Notes: generated from the letters alone by a model not told the origin. Shown: positions 26,970-35,390, counted from the stretch's first letter. The stretch: 40,407 bases of DNA from Caldifarciminota bacterium UBA5631 (GCA_002421425.1 DIJZ01000016.1:1-40407); one strand, 5' to 3'. A program made the numbers and translations.

Positions 26970-28224
26970 CTTTTAGTGCCCATTCAACTCTTCCCTTTAA
27001 GGTTTTCCCATAAAGGGGTGTATTAAAAGCTCTTGATTTCAAAAATTCTCTATTGACAATTATTTCTACATTCGGGTTATAAGCAAAAAATGAAGCTCTG
27101 TACCCCTTCGAAATGGCTCCAAGGCCTTTCAGACCTAAGAGCTCTGCAGGCTTCGTACTCATAACCTTAGCCAGTGCAGGCAAGTCCATTTTCCCAGACC
27201 TCACAAGCTCATTGTATAATACTGAAAATGCAAAGTCAAGCCAGATCATACCAAAAGGAGCGGCATTAAACTCGTCCATCTTCTCAAAATCCGCATGAGG
27301 GGCATGATCCGTAGCAACCACATCTATAATACCTTCTTTCAAAGCGCTTAGAATCGCTTCACGGTCCTCTCGGGTTCTTAAGGGCGGATTTACTTTGTAG
27401 TTTGGATCGTAACTTATAAGAACCTCTTCATCAAAAACAAGATGATGTGGTGTGACTTCAGCAGTAACATTTAATCCAGCTTCCTTGGCTCTTTTAATAA
27501 GATTAATGCTTTCTTTAGCACTAACGTGTGCCAAGTGGAGTCTGCCGCGGGTTAATCTCACAAGCTCAATGTCTCTGAAAATAGCAATGGTTTCGGCTTC
27601 AACAGGCATCCCTCTCAAACCCAGCTTTATGGTGAGAGGACTTTCGTTAGCAAGCCCTCGGTACGTGAGGGTTTTATCCTCTGGATGAGAAATAATAATA
27701 CCTCCAAAAAACTTCGTATATTCAAGGGCTCTTCTCATCACGCCACTTGATTGAACCCAGTTCCCATCATCGGAGAATGCCACGGCACCGCCTTCCATCA
27801 TGTCCCCCAGTTCTGCAAGTTCCTCACCCTTTCTTCCCTTCGTTATAGCGCCGCAAGGTAGAACATCAGCCTTCTCTTCCTCCTTTGACCGCCTTACTAT
27901 GTATTCTACAACGCTTCTCGTATCACTTGGTGGGTTCGTATTTGGCATAGAAAGAACTGCAACAAACCCTCCGTGGATTGCGGCCGTTGTACCAGTCCGA
28001 ATATCTTCTTTGTATTCTTCCCCAGGCTCCCTCAGATGCGCATGCATGTCTACCAGACCCGGAACTAAAAGCAATCCCCTACAATCGACAATCTCAAAAT
28101 CCCTGCTTTCTATAGAAGGAGCAACATCGATAATGAGGCCATTTTCAACAAGAACATCTGCTTTATCAACGGTATTTCGGGCTGTGTTGACTACTTCCCC
28201 GTTTTTAAAAAGGATCTTACTCAT
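26947..28224 (-). CDS. pyrC: Dihydroorotase, type I
   Basis: This 425-residue zinc enzyme of pyrimidine synthesis cyclises N-carbamoyl-aspartate to dihydroorotate. The metal site is intact: H61-A-H63 in VDMHAHLREPG, Asp152/153 in AFSDDG, His180 in ISHPED, the LAHVS histidine near 233, and the catalytic VATDHAPH segment. Length and motif spacing match the type I enzymes of Aquifex and Bacillus. The Aquifex enzyme forms a complex with aspartate carbamoyltransferase, and here pyrB lies directly upstream with an 8-nt overlap (ATGAGTAA), so a similar PyrB-PyrC complex is plausible. Confidence 0.95.
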   Translation of the reverse strand: MSKILFKNGEVVNTARNTVDKADVLVENGLIIDVAPSIESRDFEIVDCRGLLLVPGLVDMHAHLREPGEEYKEDIRTGTTAAIHGGFVAVLSMPNTNPPSDTRSVVEYIVRRSKEEEKADVLPCGAITKGRKGEELAELGDMMEGGAVAFSDDGNWVQSSGVMRRALEYTKFFGGIIISHPEDKTLTYRGLANESPLTIKLGLRGMPVEAETIAIFRDIELVRLTRGRLHLAHVSAKESINLIKRAKEAGLNVTAEVTPHHLVFDEEVLISYDPNYKVNPPLRTREDREAILSALKEGIIDVVATDHAPHADFEKMDEFNAAPFGMIWLDFAFSVLYNELVRSGKMDLPALAKVMSTKPAELLGLKGLGAISKGYRASFFAYNPNVEIIVNREFLKSRAFNTPLYGKTLKGRVEWALKDGRIYRF

Positions 28225-29158
28225 GGCTCTTCTCTCCTCTAACGAAAAGGTAAAGCACTGCCATCCTTATTGCTACCCCATTTGTGACCTGATCGAGAAT
28301 CAGAGATTCTCTTTCCTGAAGAAGGTCAAAATCAAGCTCAACTCCCCAATTTACAGGCCCTGGGTGCATAATAACCGCTTTATCTTTAGCTTTTCTTAGC
28401 CTTTCTCGAGTAATACCGAAAAACTTCCTATACTCACGAATAGAAGGGAAATATGCTTCTTCCAGCCTTTCTTTCTGAATTCTTAGTGCCATTATTACAT
28501 CTTTATCCTTTACCGCTTCGTCAATGTTATATGAAATCTCCACACCAAGGCTTTCAAAATGCTCTGGGAGCAAAGTTGGCGGCCCCGCTAAAGTAACTCT
28601 TGCTCCCATCTTTTTCAAGCCAAAAACATTTGACCTTGCAACTCTGGAATGGAGGATATCCCCCACTATCAGGACATTCAAACCGTCGATCTTTCCGAAT
28701 TTATCTTGCATTGTTAACATATCAAGAAGAGCCTGTGTAGGATGCTCATGAGTTCCATCACCGGCATTTATTACAGCAGCCTCCGTATGTCTAGCAAGAA
28801 AATGAGGAGCACCGGATGCCCAGTGTCTTATGATAAAGGCATCGGCCTTCATAGCATCAATATTCAGTAGAGTGTCCAGAAGCGATTCACCTTTCTGAAC
28901 CGCAGAACCCTTCGTTGAAACGCTCACAGTATCAGCTGATAGCCTTTTCGCTGCTAAATCAAAGGAAGATTGCGTTCGTGTCGAAGGTTCAAAGAACATA
29001 TTAACAACAGTTTTTCCTTTAAGGGTAGGGACCTTTTTTATGGGTCTCTCTAAAATCTCCCTCAAAGATCTCGCTGTATCGAGAATTAGCTCGATTTCTT
29101 CCCTATCAAGGTCTTCAAGCCCCAGAAGGTCTTTTCTTTTTACCTGTTGACTTTCCAT
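28217..29158 (-). CDS. pyrB: Aspartate carbamoyltransferase catalytic subunit
   Basis: This 313-residue enzyme joins carbamoyl phosphate and aspartate, the committed step of pyrimidine synthesis. The carbamoyl-phosphate loop STRT is at 59-62 (FFEPSTRTQSSFDLA). HPTQALLDMLTM, the active-site loop and the aspartate-binding MALRIQKER segment (about 225) are also present. No pyrI regulatory gene is next to it. AAGGAG lies upstream of the ATG, 11 nt after glnA. Its product feeds the following pyrC, and glutamine from the preceding glnA supplies carbamoyl phosphate synthesis. Confidence 0.96.
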   Translation of the reverse strand: MESQQVKRKDLLGLEDLDREEIELILDTARSLREILERPIKKVPTLKGKTVVNMFFEPSTRTQSSFDLAAKRLSADTVSVSTKGSAVQKGESLLDTLLNIDAMKADAFIIRHWASGAPHFLARHTEAAVINAGDGTHEHPTQALLDMLTMQDKFGKIDGLNVLIVGDILHSRVARSNVFGLKKMGARVTLAGPPTLLPEHFESLGVEISYNIDEAVKDKDVIMALRIQKERLEEAYFPSIREYRKFFGITRERLRKAKDKAVIMHPGPVNWGVELDFDLLQERESLILDQVTNGVAIRMAVLYLFVRGEKSHE

Positions 29159-29169
29159 TGCATTACTCC

Positions 29170-30510
29170 TTAAAAGTAATCCACATATTCCTGAGGATGC
29201 GGTAACAGATTTACTTTTTCAAATTCCTGCATCTTTAAAGAAATCCACTTCTCGATCAACTCTTCTGTGAAGACCCCGTCTTTTGTAAGGAACTGATGAT
29301 CTTCCCTGAGATTATCAAGTGCGTCTTTCAAAGTCTGAGGCAATAATTTCACCTTACCCTGCTTTACGCACTCAGCGTCCACTTTCCCTTCAAACGGATT
29401 TCCTGGATCAGTTCTTTTTTCAACACCATCCAGCCCTGCCATAATGATTGCGGCCAAGCCAAGGTATGTATTCATAGTTGCATCGGGCGGTCTATATTCA
29501 ATGTCCACGTCTTTCCCTTTGGCGTACCCGGGAATTCTCACCGCTGCAGTTCTATTTGCAAGAGCATACGTAATTGCAACAGGGGCCTCAAATCCTGAGT
29601 AAAGCCTTTTGTAAGAATTTGTCGATGGATTCACAAACGCACTAAGGGCTCGAGCATGATTCAGTATCCCACCTATAAAGTACAATGCAGTCTTACTAAG
29701 TCCTAATTCCTTCTCTTCTCCATAGAAAATTGACTCACCATTTTTCGTCAGATAAATATGAAAGTGAAATCCATTGCCTGGTTCATTGAAAAGTGGCTTC
29801 GGCATAAAAGTAGCAACCAATCCTTCTTCATCTGCGATTCTCCTTATCACGTACTTCGATATTTCCACCGCATCTGCCATATTCATAGCTTCACCAAAGG
29901 CAAGTTCCACTTCGTTTTGGCCATAACCTCCAACTTCATGGTGGTGATACTTTACCCTGATATTTGCTTTGTTAAGAAGTTCTACTATTCTTGTCCTGAT
30001 ATCAAAAAAGGCATCATAAGGCTCGCCAATGTGGTAGCTGGATTTCATTCGTTTCTCTTCAACAAAATCCAGAGAGTAACCAGTTTCATCAAACTGCGCA
30101 TCAGCGAAGAGGTAGAATTCAAACTCTGGAAGGAGCTGAACTCCCTCAGCAAGGCCGGATTTCTTTACAAGCTGCAACGCCTTCCTAAGAACATTCCTGG
30201 GATACACAGGATAAGGCTCTTTTGTCTGTGAAAAATATAAATCGGCAAATACAATCAGTACGCCTTCCCGTGTTGGATCAAGAAAGGCACTTGATATGTC
30301 AGCAAACAGTCTCATATCCGAGTTGTGGACCTCTGCATACCCTGGGACACTGGAACCATCAATTCCGATTCCCTTGTCCACACCCTTAAGAAAGAATACA
30401 GGATCAATACTTACATGCCTTAACCTGCCTGTCAAACAGGAGAACCAAAGATCTACTACCTTTACCTCTCCCTGCTCGACCAACTTCTGAATATCATTGA
30501 GGTTCATCAT
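29170..30510 (-). CDS. glnA: Glutamine synthetase, type I
   Basis: This 446-residue cytoplasmic enzyme makes glutamine from glutamate, ammonia and ATP. Signature regions are GIDGSSVPGYAEVHNSDM, the metal site around HHHEVGGYGQNEVELAF, FHFHIYL, NPSTNSYKRLYSGFEAPVAI and the RPPDATMNTYL segment. The Tyr adenylylation loop of enterobacterial GS (NLYDLP) is not present, and the length is that of the GSI-alpha type. Regulation by adenylylation is therefore unlikely. AAGGAGGA precedes tandem ATGs; the second (30507) has the better spacing. The first overlaps the murI stop as ATGA. Confidence 0.95.
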   Translation of the reverse strand: MMNLNDIQKLVEQGEVKVVDLWFSCLTGRLRHVSIDPVFFLKGVDKGIGIDGSSVPGYAEVHNSDMRLFADISSAFLDPTREGVLIVFADLYFSQTKEPYPVYPRNVLRKALQLVKKSGLAEGVQLLPEFEFYLFADAQFDETGYSLDFVEEKRMKSSYHIGEPYDAFFDIRTRIVELLNKANIRVKYHHHEVGGYGQNEVELAFGEAMNMADAVEISKYVIRRIADEEGLVATFMPKPLFNEPGNGFHFHIYLTKNGESIFYGEEKELGLSKTALYFIGGILNHARALSAFVNPSTNSYKRLYSGFEAPVAITYALANRTAAVRIPGYAKGKDVDIEYRPPDATMNTYLGLAAIIMAGLDGVEKRTDPGNPFEGKVDAECVKQGKVKLLPQTLKDALDNLREDHQFLTKDGVFTEELIEKWISLKMQEFEKVNLLPHPQEYVDYF

Positions 30511-31319
30511 TCCTCCTTACAAAATTTTTCAAGATCAGCTTTCATTATATTATTTACCCTTTCTCCCAAAAATCTTGTAATCAATTCCACATAATGCGGG
30601 GGTACATCAGTGAGATATATATCAAGATCCCCACCTTTTGAATTCAAAAGATCCCTCTGCAAAAGGAAGTCAAATACTTCTTTCGTGACCTCCTCAGCAG
30701 GATCAATGAGTGTAATGCCGGCGCCAAGAACTTCCCTGACAATGCCTTTTAAAATTGGGTAGTGGGTACATCCCAGTATAACAGTATCAACCTTATTCCT
30801 CAGATCTGCCAGGTAAAGCTCAGCAACTTCTCTTGCTATTGGACCGGAAGTGATTCCCTCTTCCGCCAGCGGAACAAAAAGAGGACAAGCCCTTCCAATT
30901 ACTTCAAAATCTTCAGCAAACAGACTCTTATGTGCTCCACTCTTTATTGTCGCTATTGTCCCGATCACACCTACTCTCTTGCTTTTAGATTTCTGCATTG
31001 CTACTCTTACACCAGGCTCCACAACTCCAAAGATCGGGACATCTTTTATAACTTCCTTCAGAAAATTCAAAGCAACGCTGGAAACCGTGTTACATGCAAC
31101 AACAATAACCTTCACCCCTAATTTCATCAAGAAATCTGCGTCCTCAAGTCCAAATTTCCTGATGGTCTCTTCCGATTTGTTGCCATAAGGAACCCTTGCA
31201 CTGTCTCCAAGATATATGATATCCTCGCCCGGTAACTGTCTCCTGAGTTCCCTTACAACAGTTAGCCCACCGATTCCGGAGTCAAAAACGCCAATTGGCC
31301 TTTCAATAAGCTCTTTCAT
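30507..31319 (-). CDS. murI: Glutamate racemase
   Basis: This 270-residue enzyme interconverts L- and D-glutamate, supplying D-Glu for peptidoglycan. Both catalytic cysteines are present: Cys76 in VVACNTVS and Cys184 in LGCTHYPIL. The N-terminal VFDSGIGGLTV holds Asp13. It overlaps the amidase gene by 17 nt at its start and glnA by 4 nt at its end. Neighbours on both sides handle cell wall and glutamate/glutamine, which fits the role. No ribosome-binding site is seen, so coupling is likely. Confidence 0.96.
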   Translation of the reverse strand: MKELIERPIGVFDSGIGGLTVVRELRRQLPGEDIIYLGDSARVPYGNKSEETIRKFGLEDADFLMKLGVKVIVVACNTVSSVALNFLKEVIKDVPIFGVVEPGVRVAMQKSKSKRVGVIGTIATIKSGAHKSLFAEDFEVIGRACPLFVPLAEEGITSGPIAREVAELYLADLRNKVDTVILGCTHYPILKGIVREVLGAGITLIDPAEEVTKEVFDFLLQRDLLNSKGGDLDIYLTDVPPHYVELITRFLGERVNNIMKADLEKFCKEE

Positions 31320-32712
31320 AAGAAATCTTAAATTTTACGATGGCATCAACCACGGCATTCGCCAGTTCATCCTGATACCTTGAATCCTTGAGTTTCCTTG
31401 CTTCATCTCTATTAGTTAGAAAACCAAGTTCTACAAGCACAGAAGGAGCATATACCCCCTGTAAGACATAGAATCCTGCCTGTTTTACTCCACGATCAAT
31501 ACTTCCTGCAGAGTTCACCAGCGATTCCTGCACAAAGTATGCAAGATCCTGAGATTCCTTCAAAAACTCGTATTGTGCCATATCCCCAAGAATCATTGAA
31601 AGAATGTCCTTGCCATTTGTGCTTTTGTCTACCTCATATTTTACAACGGAGTTCTCGAAGGCTGCAACGGAACGTTCCCACTCGGTGCGTGCTTCCGATA
31701 AGAAGAAAGTTTCGATGCCCCGGGCTTTGCTTCCAGGAGCATAGTTGCAGTGGATAGAAACGTAAAGATCAGCTTTGTATTTATGTGCTATGCGGGCTCT
31801 TTCCCCCAGCGTAACAAAATAATCACCGTCTCTTGTAAGAACCACTTTAATCCCGAGTTTCTCCAGCTTTTTCTTTACAAGTTTTGAAACCTGCAAAACG
31901 ATGTCTTTTTCTCGCAATCCATTTGCAACGGCACCCGGGTCATGACCTCCGTGTCCAGGATCTATTACTACAACTTTGATTTTTCTTTCGTAGGCTTTTT
32001 GAGGCTGCTGAACAATCTGCGGTGTTTCCGATGGAGGAACTGCCTCCCGCAACGGTCTTTCAGGGACAGTCTCCCTCTGAAAATTCAAAACCAGAGACAT
32101 TTGTCTCTTAAAGGTGGCGTATTTCACGCCATCATTCAGAGTTATAAGAAATGTAACACCTTCCGAGGTGTGCCTGATTCGAATAGCTTTCACAAAATCA
32201 CCATAAACCTTCCTACCCGCCAGACCGCTGTAGAAACCACTCTTAATAAATATATATACAGTATCACCACTTTGAAAAATCAGGGGAGAAAGATCTCTAT
32301 TGTGATCAATTCTTATGGAATCTTCAAATAGGATAAAACTTTTTACGCTTGGAGGGTATTTTGAGACAATGTAGCGCTTGTTTTGATAATCCCAGTAATA
32401 GGTTTGAGCCTCTGAGAACCACGTTAGAATGTAAGCCCAGGACTCCCCGTCAAGGTACAGGGTGTTGTCGTCGATGTAAACGTTCTCAAGAGATATGGTG
32501 TCGTTGCCCAGCCAGGCTTTCTTCTTCTCGAAACTGACCTTTGCCTTCTTCGAACCGGAGTAGAGTTCAACTACCGTGTCTGAGACGAAAGATCTACACT
32601 TAAGAAAATCAGCAATGTCCTTATAGGAAATGAAGTCAACTCCGCCAATATTAAGAGGATTAAATTTTACAGTTTCAAAAGCCAGTAGAATTTGCAAAAA
32701 AAAACTTAACAT
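31303..32712 (-). CDS. N-acetylmuramoyl-L-alanine amidase (Amidase_3)
   Basis: This 469-residue exported enzyme cleaves the bond between muramic acid and the stem peptide. The catalytic domain (about 245-465) shows zinc ligands His254 (DPGHGGHDPG), Glu268 and His321 (VSIHCNYAP), with catalytic Glu428 in VLVELGFLTN. The N-terminal 215 residues contain a signal sequence (MLSFFLQILLAFE) and two beta-rich regions resembling copper-amine-oxidase-N-like and AMIN domains that target amidases to the wall. A Pro-rich linker lies at about 215-240. It is the first gene of the ten-gene run. No ribosome-binding site precedes the ATG, and the -10 box ends only 6 nt upstream, so its mRNA may be leaderless. 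Confidence 0.92.
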   Translation of the reverse strand: MLSFFLQILLAFETVKFNPLNIGGVDFISYKDIADFLKCRSFVSDTVVELYSGSKKAKVSFEKKKAWLGNDTISLENVYIDDNTLYLDGESWAYILTWFSEAQTYYWDYQNKRYIVSKYPPSVKSFILFEDSIRIDHNRDLSPLIFQSGDTVYIFIKSGFYSGLAGRKVYGDFVKAIRIRHTSEGVTFLITLNDGVKYATFKRQMSLVLNFQRETVPERPLREAVPPSETPQIVQQPQKAYERKIKVVVIDPGHGGHDPGAVANGLREKDIVLQVSKLVKKKLEKLGIKVVLTRDGDYFVTLGERARIAHKYKADLYVSIHCNYAPGSKARGIETFFLSEARTEWERSVAAFENSVVKYEVDKSTNGKDILSMILGDMAQYEFLKESQDLAYFVQESLVNSAGSIDRGVKQAGFYVLQGVYAPSVLVELGFLTNRDEARKLKDSRYQDELANAVVDAIVKFKISYERAY

Positions 32713-32718
32713 TGATAT

Positions 32719-32747
32719 ATTTTAAGGAAAATTACGAGTATATACAA
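32719..32747 (-). promoter_or_regulatory. Promoter of the amidase-to-M16 operon, predicted leaderless
   Basis: On the minus strand TTGTAT (32747-32742) and TAAAAT (32724-32719) are 17 nt apart. The -10 box ends 6 nt before the ATG at 32712, placing the start point on or next to the start codon. The -35 match is only three of six. Confidence 0.45.
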
Positions 32748-32766
32748 TGTAAAGCGTTCCAGAGTT

Positions 32767-32794
32767 TGCGGCCAGGGCGATCGCCCTGGCTGCA
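32767..32794. repeat. GC-rich 20-bp perfect palindrome with extended arms
   Basis: A perfect 20-bp palindrome (32771-32790, GCCAGGGCGA and its complement) is extended by three Watson-Crick pairs and one G-U to 32767-32794. As RNA it folds into a 12-bp stem with a GATC loop. It lies between the end of the mini-thioredoxin gene (32821) and the amidase promoter, so it probably marks the 3' end of the ArsR operon. No U-tract follows it. Confidence 0.7.
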
Positions 32795-32820
32795 TAGGAG
32801 TCTTCAAAACCTTCCCATTT

Positions 32821-33063
32821 TTACAAATTAGACTTTAGTATTTCGACAGCCTCTGAAAGCCCGGGGACCTTTCCTGCTACCACTACTTTTCCACTAATTA
32901 CCGCAGCCGGGGTAATCATCACACCATACTTTGCAAATTCCTTAGGATCATACACGTGAATCACTTCAAAATGATCACCTAACTGCAATACAGCGTCTCT
33001 AAAGACTTTTTCTAAGGCCTTGCACTTTGGACACCCTGAGCCAAGTATCAATACCTGTTTCAT
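32821..33063 (-). CDS. Small thioredoxin-like redox protein
   Basis: This 80-residue protein has the minimal thioredoxin fold of the redox-active disulfide protein 2 family, with the active-site C11-P-K-C14 in GSGCPKCKALEKVF and the cis-Pro region VMITPAAVI. It probably exchanges dithiols in the cytoplasm. Genes of this family are often next to ArsP/DUF318 permeases, as here (19 nt upstream). GAGGAGGT is well placed 7 nt before the ATG. It is the last gene of the ArsR-led operon. Confidence 0.88.
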   Translation of the reverse strand: MKQVLILGSGCPKCKALEKVFRDAVLQLGDHFEVIHVYDPKEFAKYGVMITPAAVISGKVVVAGKVPGLSEAVEILKSNL

Positions 33064-33082
33064 AGTATTTACCTCCTCTTAC

Positions 33083-34135
33083 TCATAAAACATAATTTCC
33101 AAAAATTACACCTAAAAATGTCCCAAGCACTACTATCAACGGGACATAAACCAGAGCTTTTTTTAACCCGAAAACTCGTGCAATGGCAATCCAGTTTGGA
33201 AGAGAAAGACCCGGACCTGTGAGTAAAAGAGCCAACGCTGGACCTTTTGCCATCCCGAGTTCCATTAATTTATGAACAAAAGGCGCTTCCGTCATTGTGG
33301 CAAAATACGAAATGGCACCAAACATTGTTGCAAAGAAAGAAGAGCTGACGTTGTTCTTCCCCACTAACTTTGTTACAACTTCATGAGGCAACAAAACGCC
33401 AACAATACCCACAATAAAAACACCGAGGAGCATAAGAGGAAAAATGATTTTTACAAACCACCACGTTTCTGATAACCAGGTCTTCACCTCATCAGACTTT
33501 AATGTAAAGAGAGAGTAGATAACCACCACTAATGCAAACCCTAAGAACACAAGCACCTTGTAAATGTAAGCGCCCGTCCTGACAAGATAGTTTGGCATAA
33601 GAAGGGACAAAAGCACCAAAACCATCAAAATCAGGTGTTTTAAATTGAGAAGTGGTTCATCTGCAAGGTGCTTAGGTGCCTGCGGAATATCCCGTACTTC
33701 CTTTCCAAAGGCAAGATCCATAACAAGTCCGACTAAAACTGCCACAAGCACCGCTGCAAGCACTCTAACGCCGGCCATTTTTGCCCCCAGAATTGACCCT
33801 GTGTAAGCAAGGGCAAGCACATTAGCTGCTGGAGCCACCCATAGAATAATAAAGGAAACGCCAATTGTCGCACCTGCGAAGTAAAGTCCGCTGGCCACAG
33901 GAATCACGGTACATGAGCATGCTGCAATTAAAAAACTTCCTACTATGGAAAGAATATATGCTAAAGCCCTATGAGATGTAGAACCTAAATATTGCAAAAC
34001 TTTGTTTTTGTTGATAAAGGTAACCATTGCTCCTGCGAGAAAAAACGCAGGGACAAGGCATGTAATGGTATGCTTTGCGATGTAATCGATGATTGCATAC
34101 ACACCGCCTTCAAAAAGTTTTAACAAAAACTGCAT
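33083..34135 (-). CDS. ArsP/DUF318 family permease
   Basis: This 350-residue integral membrane protein has about eight to ten hydrophobic segments. The conserved motif CSCTVIPVASGLYFAGA (about residues 73-89) and its counterpart FATMTEAPFVHKLMELGMAKGPALALLLTGPGLSLPNW in the second half (spanning about 272-308) identify the DUF318 permease group. That group includes ArsP exporters of trivalent organoarsenicals. Here the cargo is unknown: arsenical, thiol-reactive metal or sulfur compound are all possible. AAAAGGAGGAG precedes the ATG. Regulator, ferredoxin, DGC and thioredoxin genes surround it in one operon. Confidence 0.86.
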   Translation of the reverse strand: MQFLLKLFEGGVYAIIDYIAKHTITCLVPAFFLAGAMVTFINKNKVLQYLGSTSHRALAYILSIVGSFLIAACSCTVIPVASGLYFAGATIGVSFIILWVAPAANVLALAYTGSILGAKMAGVRVLAAVLVAVLVGLVMDLAFGKEVRDIPQAPKHLADEPLLNLKHLILMVLVLLSLLMPNYLVRTGAYIYKVLVFLGFALVVVIYSLFTLKSDEVKTWLSETWWFVKIIFPLMLLGVFIVGIVGVLLPHEVVTKLVGKNNVSSSFFATMFGAISYFATMTEAPFVHKLMELGMAKGPALALLLTGPGLSLPNWIAIARVFGLKKALVYVPLIVVLGTFLGVIFGNYVL

Positions 34136-34188
34136 ATAACTCCTCCTTTTGAAATATAAGTTTCACAACCCTGAATTTCCATCTATCT

Positions 34189-34626
34189 TTAATTTTTATT
34201 GTTTGAAACCGTTTTTCCTCCGTATCCAACTTTTTCTGCAATTTCATCAGCAATTCTTTTCGCTTCTTCATTATCAATATCCAGAGTCGGTATCTTCTTT
34301 ACCCCCATATCCTGAATTACAAATTCAAAGTCAATTTTTATCCCAAGCTTCTCAAAGATCTTTGAAACGCACCTTGAAGCACAGCCATTGATAACAATAG
34401 TCTTTCTTGCACGTTTTGCAATATTAATGTGAGTTTCGGAGCCTGCGCCTATCGCAGCAGTACAACACATCCTCGCGCCTATATTTCTATTAGTAAGATC
34501 TATGGCAACATAGTTTGCAACCTGGCCCACGCTGGCTGCCCCGTCACAGGCAAAAATTATATCCAGATTCTCTGCCTCTTTATGACATCCTGGAAGCAAA
34601 TTCCAGTTTTTTTCTATTTCTTCCAT
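34189..34626 (-). CDS. DGC domain putative zinc-binding protein
   Basis: This 145-residue soluble protein matches the DGC family of putative zinc-binding proteins. It shows IIFACDGAASVGQVANYVA (about 23-41), the double Cys in ARMCCTAAIGAG and the C-terminal VINGCASRCVSKIFEKLG, where the usual D-G-C is N-G-C. The five to six conserved cysteines could bind zinc or another thiophilic metal. The family is often found with DUF318 permeases and mini-thioredoxins, as here. The ATG is 12 nt after the ferredoxin stop, with AAGGA about 10 nt upstream. Confidence 0.83.
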   Translation of the reverse strand: MEEIEKNWNLLPGCHKEAENLDIIFACDGAASVGQVANYVAIDLTNRNIGARMCCTAAIGAGSETHINIAKRARKTIVINGCASRCVSKIFEKLGIKIDFEFVIQDMGVKKIPTLDIDNEEAKRIADEIAEKVGYGGKTVSNNKN

Positions 34627-34638
34627 ATTTGTTCATCC

Positions 34639-34983
34639 TTAACTTTTGCTTGAAAGTTTCTCTTCAAGCTCTTTTTTCACCCTTACAAGGACCTGCCTTT
34701 TTCTGATGATTTCCTTTACGATATTTTTATCAGGAAACGAAATGGCGCCATAGATACACCAGACTTCACAGGAAGTACAACCAACCATACAATTCAAAGG
34801 CCTTGCAACGATAGCTTTTTTATTCAAAGGGTCATAATCAAACACATTCCTTCCACAGGATACGACACACATCCCGCATCCAACACATTTCTCATGGTCA
34901 ACCGTTGGGAACCATTCAATCTCCTCTCTTGGTACCCCTTTCCACATGCCAAATTTTGGGTCCATTCTATTCTCCTGACTCAT
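34639..34983 (-). CDS. Ferredoxin-type protein with two [4Fe-4S] clusters
   Basis: This 114-residue protein has two cluster motifs: C-V-G-C-G-M-C-V-V-S-C (C-x2-C-x2-C-x3-C) starting near residue 34, and NCMVGCTSCEVWCIYGAI (C-x3-C-x2-C-x3-C) starting near 64. A basic, Lys-rich C-terminal helix follows. It can carry electrons in the cytoplasm, perhaps for reduction of the thioredoxin or of the permease substrate. It overlaps the ArsR gene by 17 nt. The ferredoxin insertion into an ArsR-permease operon is uncommon in my experience. Confidence 0.88.
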   Translation of the reverse strand: MSQENRMDPKFGMWKGVPREEIEWFPTVDHEKCVGCGMCVVSCGRNVFDYDPLNKKAIVARPLNCMVGCTSCEVWCIYGAISFPDKNIVKEIIRKRQVLVRVKKELEEKLSSKS

Positions 34984-35386
34984 AGTCTTCCTCCCTCTCT
35001 TCTAAATTGTTTGATTTCCAATCACTCTCAAGTTTATAAATACACCTTTGATTTTGATCCCGAAAGGAAACCCTCTTTCTCAAGAGCTCCGTTTCTCGAG
35101 AAATTAATTCATCTGGAATACCCTTAACTAAATCTATTAGGGATTTCACAAATTGATCGTTTACTTCTGGAATGTAATACATTACACCTCTACCAACCTT
35201 TTGTTCTTCTACAAGTCCAACTTTGCGAAGCTCATTGAGATTTCTTGATGTATTATAGTGGGTATCTGCAATGGCATCGGCAAGCTCACATACATAATAC
35301 TTTCCTGCACTCTTAGCTAACAGTGCGAACAGCTTGAGTCTCTTTGGCTCACTTAGTGCTTTTAATATATTTGCATATATGCGCAT
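34967..35386 (-). CDS. ArsR/SmtB family transcriptional regulator
   Basis: This 139-residue winged-helix repressor shows ILKALSEPKRLKLFALLA, the recognition-helix region THYNTSRNLNELRKVGLVEEQKVGR and the wing VMYYIPEV. One Cys (Cys33 in YYVCELADA) sits where ArsR proteins carry their ELCVCDL metal site, and a second Cys is near residue 115 (QRCIYKLE), so a thiol or metal ligand sensor is likely. A 16-bp palindrome overlaps its own start codon, suggesting autoregulation. No ribosome-binding site is seen, and the -10 box ends 6 nt upstream. It leads the ferredoxin-DGC-permease-thioredoxin operon. Confidence 0.88.
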   Translation of the reverse strand: MRIYANILKALSEPKRLKLFALLAKSAGKYYVCELADAIADTHYNTSRNLNELRKVGLVEEQKVGRGVMYYIPEVNDQFVKSLIDLVKGIPDELISRETELLRKRVSFRDQNQRCIYKLESDWKSNNLEEREEDYESGE

Positions 35387-35390
35387 ATAT
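35375..35390. promoter_or_regulatory. 16-bp perfect palindrome over the ArsR start codon, likely operator
   Basis: ATATATGCGCATATAT (35375-35390) is a perfect palindrome that includes the ATG of the regulator gene (35386-35384) and the predicted transcription start. ArsR/SmtB repressors bind AT-rich dyads at such positions. Binding here would block transcription of the whole operon. Confidence 0.55.

Noticed and set aside
27800..28399. 199-residue plus-strand frame opposite pyrC/pyrB
   Set aside because: It is antisense to two well-recognised genes and has Ser-rich, low-information content typical of a shadow frame.
32771..32790. GCGATCGC inside the palindrome as a cyanobacterial HIP1 element
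   Set aside because: HIP1 is defined by high genome-wide frequency; I noticed only this one, and the gene content is not cyanobacterial.
35375..35390. The AT-rich palindrome as a possible CRISPR repeat or origin element
   Set aside because: It is present once, with no regular spacers or DnaA-box clusters nearby. No CRISPR array was seen anywhere in the window.
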